In this document: piece by piece, positions 8,121 to 17,463 of the stretch
How the letters are laid out: every line of letters starts with the position of its first letter
How positions within the stretch are numbered: the first letter of the stretch is position 1
NCBI GenBank assembly: GCA_023418475.1
Contig: JAEZZO010000053.1
Span: 1-64,000, forward strand
Reading direction: 5' to 3'
Origin: Bacillota bacterium
GTDB taxonomy: Bacteria > Bacillota > Clostridia > Lachnospirales > Lachnospiraceae
Length of the DNA stretch: 64,000 nucleotides
The notes under the pieces: model-generated
Told to the model about the DNA's origin: nothing
What the model saw: the letters and a program-made list of their open reading frames with translations, nothing else
The model's database searches: none
Translations under genes and position numbers: made by a program

Positions 8121-8447
8121 ATGAATGATTTTGGACTAAATGAGATGCAAGAAATCCAAAAGCAATTACAGGAAAAATACAAGGATAAATGGGGTGGCTT
8201 ATCACTAGATAAAGGGCGTAATAAATTATTGTGGATGATGATTGAGGTTGGTGAAGTTGTTGATATAATCAAGAAAAAAGGTGACAATCACATTATGAAT
8301 GATGAAGAGACAAGAAATCATTTTGTAGAGGAGTTGTGTGATGTATTAATGTATTTTAATGATGTAATGCTTTGCTATTCTATTTCACCTGAAGAATTAA
8401 AGAAGGAATATTTACAAAAGCATAATAAAAATATAGAACGTTGGTAA
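8121..8447 (+). CDS. MazG-like nucleotide pyrophosphohydrolase domain protein
   Basis: This 108-residue all-helical protein has the MazG/dUTPase-superfamily pattern. An acidic pair occurs in MIEVGEVVDIIKKKG near residue 45 and another in FVEELCDVLMYFNDVM near residue 75, the residues that bind Mg and hydrolyse (d)NTPs to monophosphates. It is probably a house-cleaning NTP pyrophosphatase. I place the start at 8121: the ATG at 8106 begins ATGGAGGG, which itself is the Shine-Dalgarno for the ATG at 8121. Its left neighbour is unrelated, and the right side is decayed mobile DNA, so it may belong to an inserted segment. Confidence 0.75.
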   Translation: MNDFGLNEMQEIQKQLQEKYKDKWGGLSLDKGRNKLLWMMIEVGEVVDIIKKKGDNHIMNDEETRNHFVEELCDVLMYFNDVMLCYSISPEELKKEYLQKHNKNIERW

Positions 8448-8806
8448 ATTCCAAGTTATGATTTAGTTAATTCGTAATCTTCATTTAACAAACGAAAGGT
8501 AACCTTAATTGGACTCCTGCTTCAACTAAGGTGCAATGGTTGTGTGTTTCAGTTATGCAAAAAGCACTTGCCACCTGTAGCCCAAGATTATGAGCTTTTA
8601 ACGCAATGGGTAACATATTATTAGTAGCACTTATGAGGTGTTTAGTGCTACAATGGTGGTTTTTATAAGCGTATTTCTTACATTGCCCCAAAATTTTATA
8701 TATCCATAATAAATCCTCCATATAGTTGTATTTACTTGTGAAAAGTAACCCTAACTATCTATAACTCCTGTTTAACTTGTTTAGCATACTTATAATAGGT
8801 GGCCTT
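8448..8806. other. Non-coding or decayed stretch between mazG-like gene and recombinase remnant
   Basis: I see no convincing gene. A 78-codon frame on the minus strand (8485-8721) contains a few Cys/His but matches nothing I know and lacks a clear SD. It may be the degraded end of a mobile element gene adjoining the recombinase remnant. Confidence 0.4.
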
Positions 8807-9300
8807 CTACATTCCAAGTTGTTTCATAAGCTGAAATTGCTTTATTTGAGCGTTTAGAAACCTGTTATACTCTTCTTTGAACTTCTCATAATCCATAGCT
8901 GTAGGTCTTCCGTGTTTACCCCATTCTCCACGGTCTTTCATAGCTTGAATACCCTCGATTTGACGCTTTTCACGTTTGAGCATTTCAGCGTGTGCTATGG
9001 TAGCATACATTTCAATTAACATATTATTGATAGTTTCCATTAGTATATTAGCTATAGAACTCTTCATAGTAGTATAATCCACCAGCGTTGTTGGTATCTC
9101 CAAAATCATAAGTCTAACACCAAGGTTCTTGTAATGTTGGAGTTCCTTTAGGGTCTCCTCTTTGTTACGCCCGAGACGGTCGACCTCTGAAATTATAATT
9201 ATATCAGATTTATTCTTTGCAATCCTCTTTAATGCCTGGTAATCAGGTCTATTAAAAGATTTCCCTGTGCATCGAGATAAATATAAAACAATTTAGATTA
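8807..9300 (-). pseudogene. Serine recombinase (resolvase family), truncated and frameshifted
   Basis: Reading on the minus strand from about 9290, one frame gives GKSFNRPDYQALKRIAKNKS, then DIIIISEVDRLGRNKEE and LGVRLMILEIPTTL. These are the hallmark blocks of a resolvase catalytic domain. The frame continues through a helical dimer region to a stop at 8807. Just upstream, a neighbouring frame reads IYLDAQG, which fits the residues expected next, so a one-base shift near 9275 separates them. The N-terminal catalytic Ser region is missing. This is a dead gene from a resolvase-carrying element. Confidence 0.8.
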
Positions 9301-9321
9301 AGATAGAGGAGGTTAATCATT

Positions 9322-9408
9322 ATGAGTAAGTTAGTCACAATCGCAGAATTATCTAAAATAACGGGTATGGGGTATGACAAGGGGAAATGTATATTCGACA
9401 ATCGATAA
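9322..9408 (+). pseudogene. 28-codon remnant resembling an excisionase/HTH start
   Basis: SD GAGGAGG is followed by an ATG and a short frame beginning MSKLVTIAELSKITG, like the start of a small helix-turn-helix or excisionase protein. The frame stops after 28 codons. It lies back to back with the recombinase remnant and is probably debris of the same element. Confidence 0.45.
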
Positions 9409-9454
9409 ATCCGATTATATCTATTAAAATTATTCGTTATACAGATTGAGGAAT

Positions 9455-9468
9455 ATATGATATCATAT
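9455..9468. promoter_or_regulatory. Palindrome upstream of the cupin gene
   Basis: ATATGATATCATAT is a perfect 14-bp palindrome about 55 bases before the cupin start, next to TTATTATAA, which could be the -10 region. It is a candidate operator. Confidence 0.45.
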
Positions 9469-9523
9469 TTCTTATTATAAGGAAACAAACTAGGTAACAA
9501 AGTAAATTAAGGGGGATAATTAT

Positions 9524-9862
9524 ATGCAACAGATATTTGATGCACCTATTCTAAAGCTACCTCAGGCAGGTATTCCGATTCCGGGATGCCAGGCCTATCT
9601 TTCGCAGAGTGAGACACATCAGATCATTTTTATGGAGTTTAAAGAAGATACCATTTTGCAGGAACATTCGCATGCGGATCAGATTGGAATTGTTTTGGAA
9701 GGAAAAATAGACCTAGTGATAAACGGCGTTATGAAAACATTTCAAAAAGGGGACAGATATTATATCCCGGAGGGCATAAAGCATAGCGGAAAGATATACG
9801 CAGGGTACGCAGATATTACATTTTTTGATCAAAAAGACAGATATGCTCCCAAAATTAATTAA
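9524..9862 (+). CDS. Small cupin-domain protein
   Basis: This 112-residue single-domain cupin has a first cupin motif near residues 45-65 (EHSHADQIGIVLEG) that carries the His residues of the metal site, and a second motif near 85-100 (YYIPEGIKHSG). It probably binds a small ligand or metal; no catalytic assignment is possible. SD AAGGGGG precedes the ATG. It is convergent with the XRE-cupin regulator at 9928-10482. Both carry cupin folds and sit beside a DMT exporter, so they may respond to the same compound. Confidence 0.8.
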   Translation: MQQIFDAPILKLPQAGIPIPGCQAYLSQSETHQIIFMEFKEDTILQEHSHADQIGIVLEGKIDLVINGVMKTFQKGDRYYIPEGIKHSGKIYAGYADITFFDQKDRYAPKIN

Positions 9863-9927
9863 TAGTAGTTTGGATTATAATATTAACAAATAGCTTACAA
9901 CTCAATAAGCAATGTAGTAAGAGATAA

Positions 9928-10482
9928 TTATTTCTTATATAAAATTATGTTTTGAAAGGTAGTTCTGCTTCCAGAATGATTGATATATGAATGAGGCCGG
10001 TCAGCCATAAAGCGCATGGAATTTCCCTTCTTCAGAGAGAAGGTTTCTTCGCTAACCGATATTTCAAGCTGTCCTTCTGTTACAATAATATATTCCTCCA
10101 CATTCTCATTGTGAGGTGTGGATTTATGACTGCATTCAGGCTCTAATTCAATCGTAAGTATTTCAAAGCATTGATTTACGTCAAAAGGAAAGATAGGATA
10201 CAGCCGCATTTTTTCGTTTTCCTCTATGATTGGAATGATATCATACTGATCTATTACTTTATAAGACTGCTGAGCATCTTCCATAAAAGCTGAAAAAGAT
10301 ACTTTTAATCCTGTTGAAATTTTCCACAGTGTGGAAACTGTAGGAACCGATTTTCCCCTCTCTATCTGACCTAACATAGCCTTGCTTACGTCGGTCAGTC
10401 TTGATACCTCATCTAAGCTTAAACCTCTCTTATTTCTGATATCTTTTAAGTGATGCCCAATATTCAGGTTAATTTGATCCAT
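9928..10482 (-). CDS. XRE family transcriptional regulator with C-terminal cupin domain
   Basis: The protein has 184 residues. The N-terminal helix-turn-helix (LKDIRNKRGLSLDEVSRLT, then KAMLGQIERGKSVPTVSTL) is of the XRE/Cro type. The C-terminal half is a cupin_2 sensor (HNENVEEYIIVTEGQLEI, then MRFMADRPHSYIN). Family members repress genes for transport or metabolism of the ligand bound by the cupin. It is divergent from the DMT exporter at 10712, its probable target. The start at 10482 is preferred because GGAG of the upstream ATGGAG (10494) sits seven bases before it. Confidence 0.88.
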   Translation of the reverse strand: MDQINLNIGHHLKDIRNKRGLSLDEVSRLTDVSKAMLGQIERGKSVPTVSTLWKISTGLKVSFSAFMEDAQQSYKVIDQYDIIPIIEENEKMRLYPIFPFDVNQCFEILTIELEPECSHKSTPHNENVEEYIIVTEGQLEISVSEETFSLKKGNSMRFMADRPHSYINHSGSRTTFQNIILYKK

Positions 10483-10504
10483 TGTTATCTCCATTTCTGC
10501 AGAT

Positions 10505-10518
10505 GCATTATATAATGC
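10505..10518. promoter_or_regulatory. Palindromic operator in front of the XRE-cupin gene
   Basis: GCATTATATAATGC is a perfect 14-bp palindrome just upstream of the regulator start and includes a TATAAT-like core. It is a candidate autoregulatory site. Confidence 0.5.
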
Positions 10519-10624
10519 TTGCTTTACAGATTAGCTGCTCATATTAGTAACTGACGTTTATAAACGAAAGATAAAAATATATATTTGTGTTTTAAACTAC
10601 TTTCAATACTTTGTAAACTTATGA

Positions 10625-10665
10625 TTGATTATTATAACATACATATGTATAATATAACATACATA
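10625..10665 (+). promoter_or_regulatory. DMT exporter promoter with repeated operator-like motifs
   Basis: TTGATT (10625-10630) and TATAAT (10648-10653) have a 17-base spacer. The 13-mer TATAACATACATA occurs twice (10633-10645 and 10653-10665), exactly 20 bases apart. ATACATATGTAT (10639-10650) is a perfect palindrome between the boxes. The arrangement suits binding of the divergent XRE-cupin repressor. Confidence 0.65.
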
Positions 10666-10711
10666 AATATTGCTATATTATAATATTCTGTAGATAGAGA
10701 GGGAGTTTAAA

Positions 10712-11662
10712 TTGATTAAGCCATTTATATTAGGAATTACAGCATCATTCTTTTTTGCATTTACCTTTTTGTTTAACCATCAAATGAATATAACCGGAGA
10801 CAGCTGGTACTGGAGTTCATCCTTAAGATTTTTACTTATGCTGCCAATCTTGTTTCTTATACTTGCAATTAGAAGAGAGCTGTCCGATGTAATAAGAGAC
10901 ATTAGGAAAAAACCAATCAGCTGGTTAATCTGGAGTACAGTTGGTTTTGGAATATTCTATGCGCCGTTGTGTTTCGCTTCAACCTATGGTGCCTCCTGGC
11001 TGGTCGCAGCAACCTGGCAGATAACTATTATTGCGGGAGCTTTGATGACGCCATTATTTTATACGGAGAAAGAAGCAGAAGAAGGTATTCATAGAATAAG
11101 GCATAAAATACCGATAAAATCTCTGGCAATTTCATCCCTGATACTGTTGGGCATTTTTGTAATACAGTTTGAAGAAGCTAAAAAAATAACCGATCGAAAT
11201 ATGTTAGCAGGTGTAGTTCCAGTTATAATCGCGGCTTTTGCTTACCCTCTTGGAAATCGTAAAATGATTGAAGTGTGCAGTAAAAAGCTTAATACGATAC
11301 AAAGAGTCTTCGGTATGACCTTATGCAGCATGCCTTTTTGGATTGTTATTAGTGTGTGTGGTCTGTGTAGAACTGGTATACCTGGAGGAGGACAAATTAT
11401 ACAGTCCTTTGTAGTTGCAGTTTTCGCAGGTATAATTGCGACCTTATTATTTTTTAAAGCTACTGATCTTGTCAGCCATGATGTAAGTAAGCTTGCAGTT
11501 ATTGAATCAACACAATCCGGAGAAGTGATTTTTACGCTGCTTGGAGGTATATTTATATTTCACGATAGAATTCCAACCATAATAGGATTTTTAGGTATAT
11601 TGATTGTTGTGGCAGGTATGATTTTAAATAATCTGTTTCAAACAAAAAGTTCAATCGAGTAG
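10712..11662 (+). CDS. DMT-superfamily multidrug efflux transporter (EmrE-type, 10 TM)
   Basis: The protein has 316 residues and about ten hydrophobic helices in two repeats, matching the putative multidrug-resistance efflux (EmrE-like) branch of the drug/metabolite transporter superfamily. Recognisable parts are the N-terminal helix FILGITASFFFAFTFLFNH and the C-terminal segment EVIFTLLGGIFIFHDRIP. The substrate is unknown. The start is TTG at 10712 with SD GAGGGAG at proper spacing. It is divergent from an XRE-cupin regulator and shares its control region, so it is probably induced by the ligand it exports. Confidence 0.85.
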   Translation: MIKPFILGITASFFFAFTFLFNHQMNITGDSWYWSSSLRFLLMLPILFLILAIRRELSDVIRDIRKKPISWLIWSTVGFGIFYAPLCFASTYGASWLVAATWQITIIAGALMTPLFYTEKEAEEGIHRIRHKIPIKSLAISSLILLGIFVIQFEEAKKITDRNMLAGVVPVIIAAFAYPLGNRKMIEVCSKKLNTIQRVFGMTLCSMPFWIVISVCGLCRTGIPGGGQIIQSFVVAVFAGIIATLLFFKATDLVSHDVSKLAVIESTQSGEVIFTLLGGIFIFHDRIPTIIGFLGILIVVAGMILNNLFQTKSSIE

Positions 11663-11718
11663 AAGGGACGCTTGATGATATAAGAATAAATTACCCATAA
11701 CGGAAAACTATATACAAA

Positions 11719-11759
11719 CTGCCGTTTTATTCGTATTGACGAAGCTAATAAAACGGCAG
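11719..11759. terminator. Bidirectional hairpin between convergent DMT and chemoreceptor genes
   Basis: CTGCCGTTTTATT (11719-11731) pairs perfectly with AATAAAACGGCAG (11747-11759). T-runs are weak. It lies between two convergent genes and probably ends both. Confidence 0.65.
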
Positions 11760-11831
11760 ACTGGAATGGGTTAGAGGATATATATGTAATTCAGAAAAGT
11801 ACTGCATTTTACTATAAAATTTAAAAGGCAG

Positions 11832-13538
11832 TTAATCCTCTTGATTTAATTTGAAAAATTGTACCAGTTCATTCAACTCAGAAGCTATTTTACTATTTTT
11901 ATTAGCTTGTTCCAGCACTTCATTTGTCATATTAAAAATAGAAGTAGACTTATCGGCAATATCGGAGGAACCGCTCGAAGCTTCTGAAGATGCAATCGTT
12001 ACTTCATCAATTGCCCTTCGAATATATCCGATTGATTCACGTAATTGTACGGTAATATTTTTGATTTCCGCCACCATAAGATCAACTGTATTGGAATCTT
12101 TACTGTATTGTTCACCGGTTTCAACGAGTACAGCATAATCTTTAATTACCTTGCTGTCCATAAAATTAAGAAGATTGGTTGACCCGGTAACTATTTCATC
12201 AACCGTTGAAGATATATCCGAGATTATGATATCGATTTTAGAAACCGCCGCTTTTGAATTGTGTGCAAGCTGAGCGATTTCACTGGCTACAACAGCAAAA
12301 CCCTTACCGGCTTCTCCGGCTCTTGCTGATTCGATAGAAGCATTCAATGCAAGCAGGTTTGTTTGTGAAGTAATATCTAAAATTGTTTTCGAAAGTATTT
12401 TTATTTCATTGATTGCAGATGCTTTCTCAATAGATTGCCTCAACTTTCTGTTGGTTTCTTCATATATTTCTGCAGCTGTTTTCTGAGAATTAAGAGCTAC
12501 TTGCTTGAGATCTTCCGCTCTTTTCTTGATTTCAGAGGCTATTTCCTGTCCATCGGAGGCTTTATCGGTGACATGGCTGATTTCTTCTTCGATTGATAGT
12601 GAAGTAGCACTCATTTCTTGCGTCGAAGCAGCGGTTTCTTCCATACCCGCAGATAATTCTTCTGTTGTTTTGGAGATGTTCTCTACGTCACGATGTACAT
12701 TATTAGCACCCTCTACTAATATTGCAGAGGAGGTATGGATCGTTTCCGTCTCAGCTTTAATAGAAAGGATGGTTTCTCGTATCTTCGCCTGCATATGATG
12801 AAAGGAACGAAGAATATCACCAATTTCATCCTTGCGTTTTAAGTTTTTGGCATGAAATTTAATATTAAAATAACCATTTTCAAGCAGCTCCAGATTTTTC
12901 TTAAGAGAATGGTAGCCCTTCGCCACATAGATACCTAATATTAAGGATATGGCAGTGCCTAAAACAGCAATGCCTATCAGTATAAGAGAGATTTTAGCCA
13001 TCGACTTTGAAATTTCGCCATTGATAATGTCGTAATAAATACCTACAAACCACATACCAATGATTTTACCATCCTTGTCTTTCAGCGGTATGTAATAGGT
13101 ATCCGCATTCTTCCCTGCCACAACAGCTTTTCCGGTATAGCTGCTACCCTTATCAAGAACAGTTGATTTAACGGCATCCGATGCCTTTGTTCCGATAATC
13201 CGCTCCCCCTTTTCGTTCTTCACTGTAGTGGATATTCTGGTATCTGCAGCGAATATGGTAACTAGAATACCGGTATCTTTCGTCAAGCTATCTATGATAT
13301 CGTAATTATCATTCATAAGAGTATCACCCTTATAAAGCTTGTCACCATTTATACTCCAATCTCCAGGATAGCTTTTGTCAAGAAAAGATAACCCGAGCGA
13401 TGAATAATTGTTAAGTTCTTCTGTGGTTTTACCGGATATCAATTCGGTTAAAGAATTTTTTACCACGAAATTCGTTAAAATAATAATTGACAGTAACATA
13501 AGATCCAAGATTAGCGTGACTTTCCATTTTATTTTCAT
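11832..13538 (-). CDS. Methyl-accepting chemotaxis protein, single-Cache type
   Basis: This 568-residue transducer has an N-terminal TM helix, an extracellular single-Cache domain of about 150 residues (GTKASDAVKSTVL, GKNADTYYIPLKDKDGKIIG), TM2 near 180-205, a HAMP domain and a cytoplasmic signalling domain. The hairpin tip is TNLLALNASIESARAGE, the CheA/CheW contact. No C-terminal CheR pentapeptide is seen. The C-terminal part shares an unusual segment (MDSKVIKDYAVLVETGEQY) with the receptor at 51616. SD AAAGGA precedes the ATG. The gene stands alone on the minus strand. Bases 13539-13725 upstream are AT-rich with nothing assigned. Confidence 0.92.
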   Translation of the reverse strand: MKIKWKVTLILDLMLLSIIILTNFVVKNSLTELISGKTTEELNNYSSLGLSFLDKSYPGDWSINGDKLYKGDTLMNDNYDIIDSLTKDTGILVTIFAADTRISTTVKNEKGERIIGTKASDAVKSTVLDKGSSYTGKAVVAGKNADTYYIPLKDKDGKIIGMWFVGIYYDIINGEISKSMAKISLILIGIAVLGTAISLILGIYVAKGYHSLKKNLELLENGYFNIKFHAKNLKRKDEIGDILRSFHHMQAKIRETILSIKAETETIHTSSAILVEGANNVHRDVENISKTTEELSAGMEETAASTQEMSATSLSIEEEISHVTDKASDGQEIASEIKKRAEDLKQVALNSQKTAAEIYEETNRKLRQSIEKASAINEIKILSKTILDITSQTNLLALNASIESARAGEAGKGFAVVASEIAQLAHNSKAAVSKIDIIISDISSTVDEIVTGSTNLLNFMDSKVIKDYAVLVETGEQYSKDSNTVDLMVAEIKNITVQLRESIGYIRRAIDEVTIASSEASSGSSDIADKSTSIFNMTNEVLEQANKNSKIASELNELVQFFKLNQED

Positions 13539-13725
13539 AGCAAGACGTCCTTTCGAATGATTTAAATGATTTAAGCATTATAAGAAATTAAAATTATAGA
13601 GATGCTTTTTAGATCATTCCTAATGTAATGTTATACATAAATTATTTAATTATCTCTATATTATAATAATACATATTTTGGGTAAAAGCTATCATAAAAT
13701 AAAGAATGGTTCTATAATAAAAATA

Positions 13726-13765
13726 GCCGGCAGCTTCAATACCTGAAGGTATTGAAGCTGCCGGC
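13726..13765 (-). terminator. Terminator of the hydrogenase operon
   Basis: An 18-bp perfect stem (GCCGGCAGCTTCAATACC and its complement) with a four-base loop lies 66 bases beyond the hydA stop. On the minus strand it is followed by TATTTTTATTAT. Confidence 0.9.
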
Positions 13766-13831
13766 ATTATTCATAACAGGGAAGATTATTAGAATTCTCC
13801 GCTTATTTATATCTTAATTTATTTTAGCGAA

Positions 13832-15574
13832 TTAATTAACACTTCTCTTTATATAGCTGGTATGCAGAATCTCATGTGCCTTATGACTGCCCGGTTTACC
13901 GAGATATTCTTCATAAAGAGCCTTGATGGAAGGATTTTCATGAGATTTTCTAAATGGCATATTAGCATCAATATTGTAGAGCGCTTTCGCACGAAGCTCT
14001 CTGATATCAGTAAAGTTTCTTACTGATGCAGGCTGCTGTGGCTGTCCGCCGCCATTTACACAGCCGCCAGGACATCCCATGATTTCGATAAAGTGATAGT
14101 TCTTCTTACCGGATTTTACATCATCCAGAAGCTCTCTTGCATTGGCAAGACCGGAAGCAACTGCAACGTTAACGTCCATTCCTGCTACATGATAGGTTGC
14201 TTCTTTAATTCCCTTAGTACCTCTAACTTCCTTGAAGTCAGGATCAGGAAGAGGTTCGCCAGTTAAGGTTTCAACAGCTGTTCGAAGAGCCGCTTCCATA
14301 ACACCGCCGGTAGCACCAAAGATAACACCAGCACCGGTAGATCTTCCTAACGGATCATCAAAGTCTTCATCCGGAAGAGATAAGAAGTTAAGACCAACAC
14401 GTTCGATCATTCTTGCAAACTCACGGGTAGTGATGGAGATATCTACATCAGGAACACCTGCAGCATTCTGATCTTCTCTGCCGATTTCGAATTTTTTCGC
14501 GGTACAAGGCATTACACTTACCATGAAGATTTTTTCAGGATCAAGACCCATCTTCTGTGCATAATAAGTTTTTGTAATTGCACCGAACATCTGCTGAGGT
14601 GATTTACAGCTGGATAAGTTATCAACCATATCCGGATAGTAATGCTCACAGTATTTAACCCATCCTGGAGAACAGGAGGTAATTAAAGGCAGAGTACCGC
14701 CATTATTAATTCTGTCAAGTAATTCGTTAGCTTCTTCCATAATCGTAAGGTCAGCTGAGAAATCAGTATCAAATACTTTATCAAAGCCTAAACGACGAAG
14801 TGCTGCTACCATTTTGCCCTGTACATTAGTACCGATCGGAAGGCCGAAAGCCTCTCCAAGTCCGGCACGAACTGCAGGAGCTGTCTGAACGATGACATAT
14901 TTTTCAGGATCAGCAAGAGCTTTAAATACCTCATCGGTATAATCCTTCTCAGTCAGCGCACCGGTAGGACATACAGCGATACATTGTCCGCAGGATACAC
15001 AGCTTGTCTCGCCTAAGCCCATATCAAAAGCACAGGAGATATTGGTGTCAAAACCACGTTCATTGGCACCGATGACGCCGATACCCTGAAGTTTATCGCA
15101 TACTGCAGAACAACGTCTGCAAAGAATACATTTATTATTATCACGCAGCATATGAGCAGCAGTGGTATCCAGCTCATAATGAGTACGCTCTCCGTCATAA
15201 AGATCTTCAACGTCTACCTTAAGGTCGGTGCAAAGCTTTTGAAGTTCACATTTGCCGCTGCGTACACAGGATAAACATTTTCTGTCATGATCGGATAAAA
15301 TAAGCTCTAACGTTTTCTTGCGGGATGCAAGAATTTTGGGCGAATTAGTGGTGATTTCCATGCCCTCAGCAATTGGGTAAACACAGGAAGCTACGAGGCT
15401 TCTTGCACCTTTTACTTCGGCAACACACATACGGCAGGCACCGATTTCGTTAACATCCTTTAAGAAACAAAGGGTGGGAATATCGATGTTTGCAATCTTA
15501 GCTGCCTCTAAAATAGTGGAGCCTTTCGGTGCTTGAACCGGCATCCCATTTATTTTAACATTTACCATTTCCAT
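13832..15574 (-). CDS. hydA: [FeFe] hydrogenase catalytic subunit, NADH-linked multimeric type (HydA)
   Basis: The 580-residue protein produces or oxidises H2 within a HydABC-type complex that couples NADH and ferredoxin. In order: a plant-type [2Fe-2S] domain (GACRMC), a His-Cys motif [4Fe-4S] segment (HDRKCLSCVRSGKC), a two-cluster ferredoxin domain (CILCRRCSAVC, CVSCGQCIAVCPTG), the H-cluster motifs TSCSPGW (L1), MPCTAKKFE (L2) and EIMGCPGGCVNGGGQP (L3), then a small-subunit-like C-terminal helix region. L1 reads TSCSP where the classical form is TSCCP. The start at 15574 follows GGAGG by seven bases; the longer frame lacks an SD. It is last in its operon, 83 bases after hydB. Confidence 0.96.
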   Translation of the reverse strand: MEMVNVKINGMPVQAPKGSTILEAAKIANIDIPTLCFLKDVNEIGACRMCVAEVKGARSLVASCVYPIAEGMEITTNSPKILASRKKTLELILSDHDRKCLSCVRSGKCELQKLCTDLKVDVEDLYDGERTHYELDTTAAHMLRDNNKCILCRRCSAVCDKLQGIGVIGANERGFDTNISCAFDMGLGETSCVSCGQCIAVCPTGALTEKDYTDEVFKALADPEKYVIVQTAPAVRAGLGEAFGLPIGTNVQGKMVAALRRLGFDKVFDTDFSADLTIMEEANELLDRINNGGTLPLITSCSPGWVKYCEHYYPDMVDNLSSCKSPQQMFGAITKTYYAQKMGLDPEKIFMVSVMPCTAKKFEIGREDQNAAGVPDVDISITTREFARMIERVGLNFLSLPDEDFDDPLGRSTGAGVIFGATGGVMEAALRTAVETLTGEPLPDPDFKEVRGTKGIKEATYHVAGMDVNVAVASGLANARELLDDVKSGKKNYHFIEIMGCPGGCVNGGGQPQQPASVRNFTDIRELRAKALYNIDANMPFRKSHENPSIKALYEEYLGKPGSHKAHEILHTSYIKRSVN

Positions 15575-15657
15575 TACAAACCTCCATCTACGTGCAAGCG
15601 CACGCATTTAAATAGATATTGTGTGAATAATGTCCTAATAGTTCGGAAACACTAAGA

Positions 15658-17445
15658 TTACTTCTTAGAGATAGCACCGAATTTACATTTTTCCATACAT
15701 GCGCCACACTTGATACACTTGTTCGGGTCGATATAATGAGCTTCCTTAACTTTGCCGGTAATTGCATTATTCGGACAAACTCTTGAACATAAGGTACATC
15801 CCTTACACTGAACGGGATCAATTACATAGTTAAGAAGAGCTTTACATACGCCGGCCGGACATTTCTTATCAACAACGTGTGCGATATATTCATCTCTAAA
15901 GTAACGTAATGTGGATAATACGGGGTTAGGTGCTGTCTGTCCAAGACCACAGAGAGCATTCTCTTTAATATAATAGCAGAGCTCTTCCATCTTCTTAAGG
16001 TCATCCATTGTGCCCTTACCCTGTGTAATTTTTTCAAGAATTTCATAAAGTCGCTTGGTACCAATACGGCATGGTGTACACTTACCGCAGGATTCATCCA
16101 CGGTGAACTCGAGGAAGAATTTTGCGATGTCAACCATACAGTTATCTTCATCCATTACGATCAATCCGCCGGAACCCATCATGGAACCGATGCTGATTAA
16201 GTTATCGTAATCAATCGGAATATCAAAATGCTCTGCGGGGATACATCCGCCGGAAGGTCCGCCTGTCTGAGCGGCCTTAAACTTCTTGCCGTTGGGGATA
16301 CCACCGCCGATTTCATCAATAACCTCACGAAGAGGAGTACCCATAGGAATTTCTACAAGACCGGTGTTGTTGATCTTTCCACCCAGTGCAAATACCTTGG
16401 TTCCCTTGGACTTCTCGGTTCCCATGGCAGCAAACCATTCCGGACCATTTAAAATGATCTGAGGGATATTTGCGTAGGTCTCAACGTTATTTAAGATAGT
16501 AGGCTTCTGGAAAAGACCTTTTTGTGCAGGGAACGGAGGACGAGGACGAGGCTCACCACGGTTACCTTCAATCGAAGTCATAAGAGCGGTTTCCTCACCG
16601 CAAACAAATGCTCCGGCACCAAGTCTGATGTCAATATCAAAATTAAAACCGCTGTTGAAAATGTTCTCACCCAGGAGTCCATATTCTCTAGCCTGGTCAA
16701 TCGCAATTTTAAGACGTGCTACAGCGATCGGATATTCTGCACGAACATAGACATAACCCTGGGAAGCACCGATTGCATAACCCGCAATTGCCATTGCCTC
16801 AAGTACAACGTGAGGATCACCTTCGAGTACGGAACGATCCATGAAAGCACCCGGGTCACCCTCATCGGCATTACAGCAGACATATTTCTGATCAGCATCA
16901 TTTCCCTTAGCAAGTTTCCATTTTAAGCCGGTAGGAAAACCGCCGCCGCCACGGCCTCTTAAACCACTGTCAAGGATAGTCTGAATAACCTGATCGGGAG
17001 TATATTCTGTTAGAACCTTTCCAAGAGCTTCATAACCATTTGTTGCAATATACTCATCGATAACTTCCGGATTAATGACACCACAGTTACGGAGTGCTAT
17101 TCTGTGCTGTTTCTTGTAGAAATCGGTATCGTTTAAGGACTTGATACCATCCTCTGTTACCATTTCTTTATAAAGAAGACGGGTAACGATACGTCCCTTT
17201 AATAAATGCTCGGATACAATTTCCGGAACATCTTCTTCCTTCACCATAGCATAGAAGCTTGCCTCAGGATATATAATTACAATCGGTCCTAAAGCGCAAA
17301 GACCGTGGCAGCCTGTCTGAACAACTGCTACTTCCTCTTTGAGGCCGTTTTTGTTAATTTCTGCTTGCAATGTGTCGATAATTTTCGCACTTCCCGAAGA
17401 AGTACATCCGGTACCACCGCAAACTAATACGTGTGAACGATACAT
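15658..17445 (-). CDS. hydB: NuoF-like NADH/FMN subunit of bifurcating hydrogenase (HydB)
   Basis: The 595-residue diaphorase subunit has, in order, an N-terminal thioredoxin-like [2Fe-2S] domain (VCGGTGCTSSGS, CHGLCALGP), the NADH/FMN-binding NuoF core (GLRGRGGGGFPTGLKW near residue 165, and GAGAFVCGEETAL), an SLBB fold, a [4Fe-4S] helical domain (SCGKCTPCRIGT near 480) and a C-terminal two-cluster ferredoxin (CKGCTLCSRVCP, CIKCGACMEKC). It passes electrons between NADH, ferredoxin and HydA. The domain set matches HydB of electron-bifurcating hydrogenases. SD AAGGAGG precedes the ATG. It lies 18 bases after the small [2Fe-2S] protein gene. Confidence 0.96.
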   Translation of the reverse strand: MYRSHVLVCGGTGCTSSGSAKIIDTLQAEINKNGLKEEVAVVQTGCHGLCALGPIVIIYPEASFYAMVKEEDVPEIVSEHLLKGRIVTRLLYKEMVTEDGIKSLNDTDFYKKQHRIALRNCGVINPEVIDEYIATNGYEALGKVLTEYTPDQVIQTILDSGLRGRGGGGFPTGLKWKLAKGNDADQKYVCCNADEGDPGAFMDRSVLEGDPHVVLEAMAIAGYAIGASQGYVYVRAEYPIAVARLKIAIDQAREYGLLGENIFNSGFNFDIDIRLGAGAFVCGEETALMTSIEGNRGEPRPRPPFPAQKGLFQKPTILNNVETYANIPQIILNGPEWFAAMGTEKSKGTKVFALGGKINNTGLVEIPMGTPLREVIDEIGGGIPNGKKFKAAQTGGPSGGCIPAEHFDIPIDYDNLISIGSMMGSGGLIVMDEDNCMVDIAKFFLEFTVDESCGKCTPCRIGTKRLYEILEKITQGKGTMDDLKKMEELCYYIKENALCGLGQTAPNPVLSTLRYFRDEYIAHVVDKKCPAGVCKALLNYVIDPVQCKGCTLCSRVCPNNAITGKVKEAHYIDPNKCIKCGACMEKCKFGAISKK

Positions 17446-17463
17446 AGTGTGTCCTCCTTAGGA

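Noticed and set aside
8485..8721. 78-codon minus-strand frame
   Set aside because: No SD and no recognisable family; the region looks decayed. Kept only as a possible remnant.
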